NCBI RefSeq assembly: GCF_026965535.1
Contig: NZ_CP114039.1
Coordinates: forward strand, 5,828,001-5,892,000
Source of the DNA: Corallococcus sp. NCRR
GTDB lineage: Bacteria > Myxococcota > Myxococcia > Myxococcales > Myxococcaceae
Reading direction: 5' to 3'
Length of the DNA: 64,000 bases
The notes beneath the pieces are model-generated. The model was not told where the DNA came from and did not search any database. It worked only from the letters and a program-made list of their open reading frames with translations. Numbering within the stretch: the stretch's first letter is position 1; every line of letters begins with the position of its first letter. Both the position numbers and the translations under genes were made by a program. Shown here piece by piece: positions 1-7,978 of the stretch.

Positions 1-555
1 GGCCTTCTCCTTCTTCAGCCCCGCCTTCACGTACACCCCGTCCGCCCAGACGTACGCCACCTCCTTGCCCACTAGCGAGCGTCGGCTCCACTCAGCGTGC
101 TCCTGCTGCCAACCCGCCTTCAATCGCTCCAGGCTCGCCTTCGATAGCGGCGCCCCTTCTCCCAGGAGGCCCCGCAGCGTCAGTTCGAAGTCCCCCATCG
201 CCAGGCCGTGCAGGTAGCGCGTCGGCAGCAGTGCCCCTACCTGCTTCGTGCGCCTGACGAGCAGCAGTAGCACCTTTGAATCGAACGGCTCCTCGCTTCC
301 CCGCACTTGCGGCCGACTCACCCGCACCGTCCCCATGCTCGTCGCCAATCGCCGCTCCCTACCGTGCCCGTTACGGTAGCCCGGCTTTGCGTCCACCTCC
401 GTCCGCCGCTCGCTCTTTGGCCGCCCCAAGAAGGCCGGCAGCTCCCCCTCCAGAATCCGCTGCAGCCTGTGCTGAATCTGCTCCCGCGTCAGTGCCTCCA
501 GCGCTTTGAACCGCAAACTCGACGGCGTGGCTTCCCCCTGCGTACTCTTCTTCAT
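1..555 (-). CDS. IS256-family (mutator-type) transposase, N-terminal part, cut by window edge
   Basis: Translating the minus strand from ATG at 553-555 gives 185 residues still open at the window edge. The segment reading DGVYVKAGLKKEKA at the cut end is the hallmark stretch of mutator/IS256 transposases, around the first catalytic Asp. Upstream comes the usual helical region and a basic RNGHGRERR stretch. These enzymes move their element by DDE-type cut and paste. The rest of the protein, with the remaining catalytic acids and the far terminal repeat, lies left of the window, so integrity cannot be judged. The next gene remnant is a broken tyrosine recombinase whose N-terminus is missing on this side, so the element may have inserted into it. 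Confidence 0.85.
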   Translation of the reverse strand, partial: MKKSTQGEATPSSLRFKALEALTREQIQHRLQRILEGELPAFLGRPKSERRTEVDAKPGYRNGHGRERRLATSMGTVRVSRPQVRGSEEPFDSKVLLLLVRRTKQVGALLPTRYLHGLAMGDFELTLRGLLGEGAPLSKASLERLKAGWQQEHAEWSRRSLVGKEVAYVWADGVYVKAGLKKEKA

Positions 556-745
556 GGCGATGTCTCGTTCCCGTGGGGCCGGGCGGCAACACGGGCTCGG
601 TTCGGTAGTGTTCACCGGGGATTGTTACGTCGCCTTTCTCGTTTCCATACTCTCTGTGATTACCTCCGGTCAGGTCGCGCTTCGCCCCGAGTCTGGACAC
701 ACGGCGCTGCGCTGTATCACTCCTGCTTCGAGTAGTTATGTGCAG

Positions 746-1387
746 GTTGGCGTTCTCCAACACGTCCCGCGCGTCAAGCTATTCAAGACGAAATAGCCCA
801 CCTTTGACACTTCCTATCCTTCGAAGACGCCGAACGCCTGCTCAACGCTGCTGAGCCGGAATGGCGAACGTTGATCCTAGTGGCGCTCAAGATGGGCCTG
901 CGACTTGGGGCGTTGATCGGACTCCAGTGGACCGACTTGGACTTGCAACGCGGCAAGCTCAATGTGCGCCTGACCATCTGGTGCGGCGTGGTGTGGGTGC
1001 CCAAGAGTGGATGGGAAAGGACCATGGACCTGCCGGCGTCGGCTGAGGAAGCACTCAAGGCCCATTGCCACCTGTGCGACCCTTACGTGTTCTGCTAGCC
1101 GGACGGTCAGCCGCTCACCGCTGGGATGACTAGGCTCCGCTCCAGCGGGCGTTGCGTAGGGCGGGCATCAGCCGCCTAAAGGGCTCCATTGGGAGCACAA
1201 CCTGCGGCACACCTACGACAGCCACCTTAAGATGCTGGGCGTGGCCTTCAAGGTGATCCAAGAGTTGATGGGGCACGCGACCATCGAAATGACGATGCGC
1301 TAGGCGCACCTGTCACCCGAAGCGCGGGAGCGCGCGGTGCAGGAGTTGGAGCGGTCTATCCCCCACCCGCACGCCGCGCTGGGCTAG
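746..1387 (+). pseudogene. degraded tyrosine recombinase (phage/ICE-type integrase)
   Basis: Three frames must be joined to read it. Frame 2 gives VPRVKLFKTK then a stop at 796-798 and PTFD. Frame 1 gives LSFEDAERLLNAAEPEW and the first catalytic Arg in GLRLGALIGLQW, ending at an in-frame TAG (1096-1098). After a short frame-3 piece near 1140, frame 2 resumes with the HNLRHTY box (1196-1216) and MGHATIEMTMR. The codon where the nucleophilic Tyr is expected is TAG (1301-1303). Reading continues to a TAG at 1385-1387. With frameshifts, internal stops, a lost Tyr and no N-terminal domain, it is dead. It points toward the tRNA/tmRNA-like 3' end at 1461-1483, the usual integrase-next-to-att arrangement. 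Confidence 0.85.
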
Positions 1388-1425
1388 AGACATCAGAGGG
1401 GCACAATGGGGCACATGAAGAAAAA

Positions 1426-1451
1426 CCCAGCAACCCTTTAGGATTGCTGGG
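1426..1451 (-). terminator. intrinsic terminator of the downstream kinase gene
   Basis: An 8-bp perfect stem (CCCAGCAA / TTGCTGGG) with a 10-nt loop is followed, on the minus strand, by TTTTTC. It lies about 40 nt past the stop codon of the kinase gene that ends at 1490, in the right orientation to end that transcript. Confidence 0.7.
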
Positions 1452-1460
1452 CTTCTCGGG

Positions 1461-1483
1461 ATCGAGGCGACGGGAATCGAACC
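1461..1483 (-). other. tRNA/tmRNA 3'-end-like fragment, probable attachment-site scar
   Basis: The minus strand reads GGTTCGATTCCCGTC followed by GCCTCGAT. This is the T-loop, 3' T-stem and start of the 3' acceptor strand of a tRNA, and it also resembles the 3' end of tmRNA. The matching 5' T-stem is absent and no tRNA body lies upstream; the kinase stop codon sits only 6 bp away. A lone 3' end beside an integrase remnant is what site-specific integration into a tRNA or tmRNA gene leaves at the distal junction. Confidence 0.55.
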
Positions 1484-1489
1484 TACGGC

Positions 1490-3247
1490 TTACTCGAACA
1501 CGCCGATGCCCGGGTCGCTGCCGCCGGTCTTCACGGGCTTCGTGGGCCGGGGCGGCGGGGCGGCGCGCACCGGCTCCAGCCGCACGTTCACGCGCTGCTC
1601 CGACGTGTCCGCGAGTCGGCTGTAGTCCAGGGTCTTCTCCTGGTCCTGATGCCCGGAGAGCTTGAAGCGCAGCTCGGTGACCTTGGAGCGCGGCATGAGC
1701 AGCTTCGTGGGCGTGGTGCCGATCTGCGCATCGCCGTCGAAGATGGCCGCGCCGGACGGCGAGGAGGTGAACTCTACCGTCACGTCCTGCGGCAGCGCCG
1801 CCGGAGGAGGCGCCGTCGGCGGCTCCTGCACCCGCGTGGGCGGTGCGTCCACAGGGGCCTTCGGAGGCGTCATCGCCACGGGAGGCGGCGTCTGCGTCGC
1901 CTCACCCCCCCCACGCGTCATCACCACCGCCACGCCCGCGCCAATCAGCAGCAGGGGCACGCCGATGATGGCCGCCTTCACGCCCCCGGACATGCCCTTG
2001 GGCGGAGGCGGAAGCTCCGGCTCCGGCTCAGCAGCGCGGGGGGCAGGGGGACGGGGCCGGCTCGCGGCCACCGGCGCCGGGCTGTTCCCGTTGGAGGTCG
2101 CCCTGGGCGCCGCCTGCGCTCCCGCGGACGTGCTGCTGCCCCGGGGCGGAGCCATGCCCACGCGGGAGCCCGTCTTGCCGGTGGCCGGTGCACGGCCCGC
2201 GCGGCTTCCTGAACCCAGGCGGCTGCCCGAACCGGCGCGGCTTCCCGAGCCCGCGCGGCTTCGGCTGCCCGTGCCTCGCTCGGCGCCGGGCGTACCTCCC
2301 GTGGGGTGCGCGTCCAGCTCCTCCGGGGACAGGCCCTCCACCGCGTCCAGCAGCGCGTCGATGAACTCCTGCGCGTTCTGGTACCGGTCCTCCTTCTCCG
2401 GCGCGAGCGCCTTGGTGAAGAAGGCGTCCAGCTCCGGCGGCACCGGCGCGCCCTGGCGCTTGCTGTTCACCGGGGGCACGGGCTGCGTCAGCGACGCCGT
2501 CAGCGCCTTGCGCACCGTGTTCGCGCCGTAGGGCGAGCTGCCCGTGAGGCAGAAGTAGAGCACTCCCGCCATCGAGTAGAGGTCGGAGCGCTGATCCACG
2601 GACTCGCCGCCGGCCTGCTCGGGCGGCATGTACTGCGGGGTGCCCAGCACCTGGCCCGTGGAGGTCAGCTGCTCCTCCTCGTCCTGCTCCAGCGCCTTCA
2701 CCAGGCCGAAGTCCAGCACCTTGACGAAGTCCTTCCCGTCGAGCGCCTGGACCATGATGTTGTGCGGCTTCAGGTCGCGGTGGACGCAACCCTCCTCGTG
2801 CGCGTGCGCCAGCCCCAGCGTGGCCTGCTCCAGCAGGTTCACCGCGCGGCGCAGCGTCATGGGCCCTTCGCGCTTCACCAGCTCCTTGAGGCTCTCCCCC
2901 TTGAGGAGCTCCATCACGTAGTAGCAGGTGCCGTCCGCCGCCCGGCCGAAGTCGAAGATGGTGATGACGTTCGGGTGGCGCAGGCGGCTGGCGATCTCCG
3001 CCTCGCGGCGGAAGCGCTCGAAGAACTGGGGCGCCGCGGCCAACGAAGGGTTGAGCGTCTTCACGGCCACCGGGCGCTGCACGGACGTCTGCGTGGCCCG
3101 GAACACCATGCCCATGCCGCCCTGGCCCAGGACGCTCTCAATCTTGTAGCGGCCGTCCAGCACCTGGCCCAGGAGCTGGAGGCTCTGCGCCGCGCACAGG
3201 TGATCTTGACCTTCGGTACTACCGCAGTGGGGACAGGGAGCGGCCAT
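1490..3247 (-). CDS. membrane-anchored Ser/Thr protein kinase with PEGA domain
   Basis: A 585-residue PknB-type kinase. An N-terminal zinc-ribbon-like start (Cys5, Cys8, Cys18) precedes the catalytic domain at about 35-305. That domain has the GQGGMG loop, Lys63, the HRDLKPHN catalytic loop with Asp158, DFG at 179-181 and MPPEQ in the activation segment. A linker rich in GSGSRAG repeats (about 327-355) and Pro leads to one membrane helix at about 423-444 and a PEGA-like beta domain at about 498-570, predicted to lie outside the membrane. All catalytic residues are present, so it should be active. ATG at 3247 is preferred: a sigma-70-type promoter ends 10 nt upstream, and extending to TTG at 3286 would run through its -35 box. 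Substrates are unknown. Confidence 0.93.
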   Translation of the reverse strand: MAAPCPHCGSTEGQDHLCAAQSLQLLGQVLDGRYKIESVLGQGGMGMVFRATQTSVQRPVAVKTLNPSLAAAPQFFERFRREAEIASRLRHPNVITIFDFGRAADGTCYYVMELLKGESLKELVKREGPMTLRRAVNLLEQATLGLAHAHEEGCVHRDLKPHNIMVQALDGKDFVKVLDFGLVKALEQDEEEQLTSTGQVLGTPQYMPPEQAGGESVDQRSDLYSMAGVLYFCLTGSSPYGANTVRKALTASLTQPVPPVNSKRQGAPVPPELDAFFTKALAPEKEDRYQNAQEFIDALLDAVEGLSPEELDAHPTGGTPGAERGTGSRSRAGSGSRAGSGSRLGSGSRAGRAPATGKTGSRVGMAPPRGSSTSAGAQAAPRATSNGNSPAPVAASRPRPPAPRAAEPEPELPPPPKGMSGGVKAAIIGVPLLLIGAGVAVVMTRGGGEATQTPPPVAMTPPKAPVDAPPTRVQEPPTAPPPAALPQDVTVEFTSSPSGAAIFDGDAQIGTTPTKLLMPRSKVTELRFKLSGHQDQEKTLDYSRLADTSEQRVNVRLEPVRAAPPPRPTKPVKTGGSDPGIGVFE

Positions 3248-3257
3248 GGGTGGCGGG

Positions 3258-3286
3258 AGTATAGGCAAGCCCCGCCTTCCGCCCAA
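3258..3286 (-). promoter_or_regulatory. sigma-70-type promoter of the kinase gene (near-leaderless)
   Basis: On the minus strand, TTGGGC (3281-3286), a 17-bp spacer and TATACT (3258-3263). Only 10 nt separate the -10 box from the ATG at 3247, so the transcript would begin about 4 nt before the start codon. No Shine-Dalgarno is present, which fits a near-leaderless mRNA. Confidence 0.6.
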
Positions 3287-3371
3287 CCGGGGAGATGTGC
3301 TCCCTGGGCAGTCAGGCAGGCATCAGGACCGTTCCCGAAGGGCTTCCCGGCTGTTATCTCCCCCCTCCGCC

Positions 3372-5333
3372 ATGAGCCTCGTCATCGCCCAGGACATCAG
3401 CCTCGCCTACGGAAAGAAGGTCCTCTTCGACGAGGACAATTTCACCCTCGGTCCCAGGGACCGGGTGGGTCTGGTGGGGGCCAACGGGACGGGCAAGTCG
3501 TCCCTCATGAAGATCATCGCCGGGGCGAGCCAGCCGGACGGGGGCACCGTCCAGTACAGCCGCCGGGCCCGGGCGGGCTACCTGCCCCAGGAGATCGCCG
3601 GCCTGCCGGAGGGCACCGTCGTGGAGGCGGTGATGAGCACCGTCCCCGGCCGGGACTCGCTGGAGTCGCGCCTGAAGGACACGGAAGGAGCGCTCGCGGC
3701 CAGCACGGACGAGGAGGAGCAGCTGGAGTTGGCGCAGACGCTGGCGGACCTCCACGCGGAGCTGGACGACTTCGAGAACCGCTACGGCCGCCACCACGCC
3801 GAGCGCATCCTCAAGGGCCTGGGCTTCAAGGACGCGGACCTGTCCAAGCCCACCCAGGCGCTGTCTGGCGGCTGGCGCATGCGCGCGGCTTTGGCGGGCC
3901 TGCTCCTCCAGGACCCGGACCTGCTGCTGCTGGACGAGCCCACGAACCACCTGGACGTGCCCACGCTCGCGTGGTTCGACGGGTTCCTGCGCCGCTCCAA
4001 CAAGGCGATGGTGCTCATCTCCCACGACCGCGACTTCCTCAACCGGCAGATCAACCGGGTGGTGTCGCTGGAGATGGAGGGCGTGCGCGAGTACGCCGGC
4101 AACTACGAGGACTACAAGCGCCAGCGCGCGGAGGAGATGGTGCTCCTCCAGGCCCGGGCGGAGAAGGTGGAGCAGCGCCGCGCGGAGCTGCAGGGCTTCA
4201 TCGACCGGTTCGGCGCGAAGGCCACCAAGGCGAAGCAGGCGCAGAGCCGCGCGAAGATGCTGGCCAAGCTGGAGAAGGTCCAGGTCCTGGAAGAGCGCCA
4301 GACGATGAAGTTCCGCTTCCCGGAAGTGGAGCGCTCGGGCCGGGACGTGGTGTTGATGGAGGGCATCACCAAGCGCTACGGCGCGCTCACCGTCTACAAC
4401 GGCCTGGATGCGCGGCTGGAGCGGGGCCAGCGCATCGCCGTGGTAGGCGCGAACGGGGCGGGCAAGACGACGCTGCTCAAGATGGTGGCGGGGGAGCTGG
4501 CGCCGGACAGCGGCAAGGTGTCGCTGGGGCACAACGTGGTGGTGGGCTACTACGCCCAGCACCACGCGGACAAACTGGACCGCCACAACACCATCATCGA
4601 GGAGGTGCGGCCCCTGGCGGCGGACAAGCCGGAGAGCTACGTGCGCGGCGTGCTGGGCGCGTTCCTCTTCAGCGGCGACGACGTGGAGAAGCCCATTGGC
4701 GTGCTGAGCGGTGGCGAGCGCGCCCGCGTGGCGCTGGCGAAGCTGCTGCTGATTCCGTCCAACTTCCTGCTGATGGACGAGCCGACGAACCACCTGGACC
4801 TGGACTCGTCGGAGATGCTGATTGAAGCGCTGAAGCTGTACGGCGGCACGCTGCTGTTCGTCAGCCACAACCGCAGCTTCATCAACAACCTGTGCACGCA
4901 CGTCTGGGAGGTGGCGGACGGCAAGCTCACGTCCCACGCGGGCAACCTGGACGAGTACCTCTACCACCAGGAGCAGGTGCGCCTGTCGGCGGAGGGCGCG
5001 GACACGGGCGCGTCGAGCGGGAAGGGCGCCGCGGCGGCCGCGGGCCCGGTGTCGGAGAAGGACCGCAAGCGGCTGGAGGCGGAGGCGCGCCAGCGGCGCT
5101 CCGTGGTGGAGGGCCCCATCAAGAAGGAGATCGCGAAGCTGGAGGAGCGCATCGCGAAGGTGGAGGCCGAGCAGAAGGACCGCGAGACGCAGCTGGCGGA
5201 CCCGGTGCTCTACAACGACTTCGCCCGGGCGAAGCCGCTGATGGACGCGCACCGCGCTGGCAAGGAGGAGCTGGAGGACCTCTACGCCCGGTGGGAGGCC
5301 GCGCAGGAGAAGCTGGCGGCGGCGCAGGCCTGA
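3372..5333 (+). CDS. ABC-F family ATPase (Uup/YheS-like)
   Basis: A 653-residue soluble protein with two ABC cassettes and no membrane segments, as in ABC-F proteins that act on the ribosome rather than in transport. First cassette: Walker A GANGTGKS (36-43), signature LSGGWRMR and DEPTNHLD. Second cassette: Walker A GANGAGKT (about 359-366), signature LSGGERARVALAK and DEPTNHLD. A charged linker separates the cassettes. The last 100 residues form a Lys/Glu-rich coiled coil like the C-terminal arm of Uup. The exact subfamily (Uup, YheS or a resistance type) cannot be settled by eye. The gene diverges from the kinase and converges on gspC with 6 bp between stops. Confidence 0.92.
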   Translation: MSLVIAQDISLAYGKKVLFDEDNFTLGPRDRVGLVGANGTGKSSLMKIIAGASQPDGGTVQYSRRARAGYLPQEIAGLPEGTVVEAVMSTVPGRDSLESRLKDTEGALAASTDEEEQLELAQTLADLHAELDDFENRYGRHHAERILKGLGFKDADLSKPTQALSGGWRMRAALAGLLLQDPDLLLLDEPTNHLDVPTLAWFDGFLRRSNKAMVLISHDRDFLNRQINRVVSLEMEGVREYAGNYEDYKRQRAEEMVLLQARAEKVEQRRAELQGFIDRFGAKATKAKQAQSRAKMLAKLEKVQVLEERQTMKFRFPEVERSGRDVVLMEGITKRYGALTVYNGLDARLERGQRIAVVGANGAGKTTLLKMVAGELAPDSGKVSLGHNVVVGYYAQHHADKLDRHNTIIEEVRPLAADKPESYVRGVLGAFLFSGDDVEKPIGVLSGGERARVALAKLLLIPSNFLLMDEPTNHLDLDSSEMLIEALKLYGGTLLFVSHNRSFINNLCTHVWEVADGKLTSHAGNLDEYLYHQEQVRLSAEGADTGASSGKGAAAAAGPVSEKDRKRLEAEARQRRSVVEGPIKKEIAKLEERIAKVEAEQKDRETQLADPVLYNDFARAKPLMDAHRAGKEELEDLYARWEAAQEKLAAAQA

Positions 5334-5339
5334 CGGGGC

Positions 5340-6200
5340 CTACTGGACGTCGAAGGTCTTCTGCATCGGGACGCCACCGCGCTCGATTCGCAGCTCGATG
5401 CGCCGGGCGTCTCGGAGCTTCGTGAAGGCCCCCAGCGCCTTGTCGGGGCTGTCCAGGTCCAGGCCGTTGATGCGCTGGAGCACATCTCCGTTGCGCAGCC
5501 CCAGCCGGGAGTAGAAGGAATTCTCCCGGATGGAGAACAGCTTGAAGCCCACGGGGCGGCCGTCCTTGAAGGCGGGGACCACGCGGGCCTGCATGGACAG
5601 CTCGTTCAGATGCGTGAGCGCTTCGGTGACGTCCTCGCGCGGCACGGAGTAGGTGTCCGGGCCCGTCTCCCGGATGCCGTGGCCCAGGCCGGGAGCCCCT
5701 GGCTGGACGTTCACCAGGGCGGGCGTTCCGCTCCCGGAGCCGTCGACGTATTCGAGCCGTCCATCCACCAGCAGCAGGATGCGCTCCCGCTCGATGGCGA
5801 AGACACGGGCGCCCTGGATGGTGTCGCTGATCATCAGGCTGCGCGCACTGCCAGCCGGGAGCTCATGGATGGAGGCCATGGACCAATGCGGATCCTGCGC
5901 CACCAGCGTGCCCAGCAGCCGGATGCCCAGCGTGCTCCGGCGGACGTCCGGCGGCGGCTCTGGAGGCACCTCCACGCCGGTGTTGGCTGAGAGCCCCGTC
6001 AGCCTCGCCAGTTGCGCCCCATCCAGAGGCGTGGCGGGAGGGACGTCCGATGGCGCCGGAGCCGCGGCCCAGGTGTCCCGGATGCCTGGCATCACGAAGG
6101 CGCTGGTCACCTGATTCACGATGAGCGCGGCCGTCAGGGCACACGCAAAGACAAGCAGGACGAACAGGCCCTGGATGGGCCGCTGCAGCTCACGGTTCAC
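5340..6200 (-). CDS. gspC: type II secretion system protein GspC
   Basis: A 286-residue inner-membrane protein with the GspC layout. It has a short cytoplasmic N-terminus, one membrane helix at about 11-35, a Pro-rich stretch, a homology-region domain starting at RSTLGIRLLGTLVAQDP, and a C-terminal PDZ domain (FKLFSIRENSFYSRLGLRNGD onward). GspC links the inner-membrane platform to the GspD secretin and helps choose substrates. The length is typical. No other gsp gene is in the window, so it is an orphan; a secreted metalloprotease is encoded just upstream on the same strand. The GTG start (6200) has GGGAGG about 7 nt upstream, but that site is buried in a 13-bp perfect hairpin. Confidence 0.85.
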   Translation of the reverse strand: MNRELQRPIQGLFVLLVFACALTAALIVNQVTSAFVMPGIRDTWAAAPAPSDVPPATPLDGAQLARLTGLSANTGVEVPPEPPPDVRRSTLGIRLLGTLVAQDPHWSMASIHELPAGSARSLMISDTIQGARVFAIERERILLLVDGRLEYVDGSGSGTPALVNVQPGAPGLGHGIRETGPDTYSVPREDVTEALTHLNELSMQARVVPAFKDGRPVGFKLFSIRENSFYSRLGLRNGDVLQRINGLDLDSPDKALGAFTKLRDARRIELRIERGGVPMQKTFDVQ

Positions 6201-6204
6201 GATG

Positions 6205-6233
6205 AGGCCTCCCTGTTTGGAACAGGGAGGCCT
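6205..6233 (-). promoter_or_regulatory. 13-bp perfect hairpin that buries the gspC ribosome binding site
   Basis: Arms AGGCCTCCCTGTT (6205-6217) and AACAGGGAGGCCT (6221-6233) are exact complements around a 3-nt loop. On the minus strand the second arm carries GGGAGG, the Shine-Dalgarno of the gspC GTG start. No T-tract follows, so RBS sequestration or mRNA-end stabilisation is more likely than an intrinsic terminator. Confidence 0.6.
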
Positions 6234-6361
6234 TGAGCAAGCCAGGGGCCAGCGGCTGTCCCAGAGGGAGCGCTGTTGGCCCTCAAGCCCGGTCAGGGAC
6301 CTCGTGTCAGTGAACGCGGTGACAGCAATGACAACCCGTCATGACACGGTGTCCATCCGCC

Positions 6362-7888
6362 TCAGTGGCCGTAATAGAAGGCCGAGCCCCAGAGGTAGGC
6401 GTTCCGGCTGGCGGGAGCCGTGCCCACCAGACAGTGCGCACCGTCATAGCCGCCGATGACGCAGTGGGGCGGCGGCGTGATGTAGAGGTTGTTCGCCCAC
6501 TTGAACGGCGCCGAACCCCACGGCAGCGGCATGACGTAGCAGTTGGCCCCGTCGAACGTCGACGGCGCGGGGCACGCATTGCCGGGGCCGGGCGTCAGGT
6601 AGAGGTTCCCCGACCAGATGAAGTAGCTGGTGCTCCAGGAGGGGTAGGGGAGGATGTAGCAGTTCGCCGTGTCCCAGCCGGAAGGCGCCGGGCAATACGT
6701 GCCGGGGACCGCGTTGACGTAGTAGGCGTTGTTGTGGACGAACGCCGTCAGCCCGGAGGGCACGTTCATCACGTGGCAGTTCGCTCCATCCCAGCTCGCG
6801 GTGAGGGGCGCGCCCGTGTGCGACGTGACGGTCGGCGCGCAGGGGTTGTAGGGGTTGTAGGGCGTGGCCGCGGAGAAGAACGCGTACGAGTCCGCGTTGC
6901 GGATGGCGCTGCTGGGATTGGAGTTCGCGAGCGACATGCTGGCGGAGGTGCCGTACACGACGTCATCCGTCTGCGCCACGACCCGGAAATGGCTGACTTC
7001 ATGAATCAGGGTGTCTGCCTTGGAACCCGGGCCCGTCATGGGCGCGGGCCAGAACGCCGGGCACAGGTGGATCTTGTATTCCTGCCGGGGCTTGACGTAG
7101 GCGTAGGCGCCACTCTGGTTGCAATTGCAGTAATACTTGAACGTCTCGTTGTCCACCGCGTTGCGAATCTTCCGGAAGTTCTCACGGACGGTGCTGTAAC
7201 GAGAGCTGTCGTAGGCGCCAAACCACTGGGTGTAGCGGGTCACCGGGTTCCCCGCCACCATGTAGTCATAGGAGTCGTTCGCGTAGTTGAGGGCGTGCTG
7301 CCGGGCGTCGATCACCGCGTTCTTCTGCGAGCTGCTGCACGACTTCCACTTCTCGTTGCTGCCACTGACGATCTTGGTCTGCGGTTCGTCGTCCAGGTCG
7401 TCCGGATCCAGGGGCGGCTCGCGACCCTCGATGTCGAGGAAGACGACGTTGGAGACCACCGTCCCCTTGCCCATTCCAGCGTCCAGGAGCTCGGTCTTGA
7501 ACTGGACCGCGTAGGTGCCCGAGACGGAGAGGTCGTAGTTGTCCCAGAGCGAGGCGATGCCCGAGATGCTCTCTCCCGGCTTCAGCGTGAGGTAATCGCT
7601 GTCCGCGGGCGCGCCGCGCCTGTAGAGCCGGCCGATGTACTCCACCGGCTTGCGCTCCAGCGCGACGGTGAGGATGTCCGCCTGGATGCCATCCAGGGCA
7701 GGCGTCTGGTAGCCGAGGATCCGCACCGGCTCTTTCGATACGTTCGTGAAGGTCACGGCGAGGTCCACGGGCGTGTCCGCCGGGAACTTCGTTACCTTCG
7801 ACGCGAGCTTGATTTCAATGGCCTCCCCAGCGCCTGCGTGTAATGGGATTGAAACGAGCGCGGCCACGATGAGACAGGTCAATTTCAT
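6362..7888 (-). CDS. secreted M35-like (peptidyl-Lys type) metalloendopeptidase with C-terminal repeats
   Basis: A 508-residue protein starting at ATG 7888 with a signal peptide ending near HAGAGEA. Residues about 25-160 resemble the pre-region of aspzincin (M35) proteases. The catalytic domain shows HEVSHF, with His296, Glu297 and His300 in the zinc site. Asp309 in TDDVVYG sits 13 residues after the first His, as in fungal Lys-N, followed by the family's NADSYAFF signature. The C-terminal 150 residues hold about four repeats of roughly 37 residues built around DGANCYVMP, Trp and NLY, possibly a binding or anchoring module. A role in predation or nutrient scavenging is inferred. Longer TTG starts (for example 7924) would put 12 residues before the signal peptide. 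Confidence 0.85.
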   Translation of the reverse strand: MKLTCLIVAALVSIPLHAGAGEAIEIKLASKVTKFPADTPVDLAVTFTNVSKEPVRILGYQTPALDGIQADILTVALERKPVEYIGRLYRRGAPADSDYLTLKPGESISGIASLWDNYDLSVSGTYAVQFKTELLDAGMGKGTVVSNVVFLDIEGREPPLDPDDLDDEPQTKIVSGSNEKWKSCSSSQKNAVIDARQHALNYANDSYDYMVAGNPVTRYTQWFGAYDSSRYSTVRENFRKIRNAVDNETFKYYCNCNQSGAYAYVKPRQEYKIHLCPAFWPAPMTGPGSKADTLIHEVSHFRVVAQTDDVVYGTSASMSLANSNPSSAIRNADSYAFFSAATPYNPYNPCAPTVTSHTGAPLTASWDGANCHVMNVPSGLTAFVHNNAYYVNAVPGTYCPAPSGWDTANCYILPYPSWSTSYFIWSGNLYLTPGPGNACPAPSTFDGANCYVMPLPWGSAPFKWANNLYITPPPHCVIGGYDGAHCLVGTAPASRNAYLWGSAFYYGH

Positions 7889-7978
7889 CCAGACAGGGTG
7901 CAATACCCCGGGTGAAATTTTCAACGTGACAAATGCGTCGTGCGCGACGCTGATTTGTAACCTGAATCGCTACAACGG

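Noticed and set aside
1461..1520. Complete tRNA gene on the minus strand
   Set aside because: Only the 3' part is present; D-arm, anticodon arm and the 5' T-stem are missing.
3247..3286. TTG start extending the first kinase by 13 residues
   Set aside because: The TTG belongs to the -35 box of the gene's own promoter.
2306..4825. Long plus-strand open frame (839 codons) across the kinase and ABC-F genes
   Set aside because: It is an Arg/His/Gly-rich antisense or shifted-frame shadow of two clear genes, as expected in high-GC DNA.
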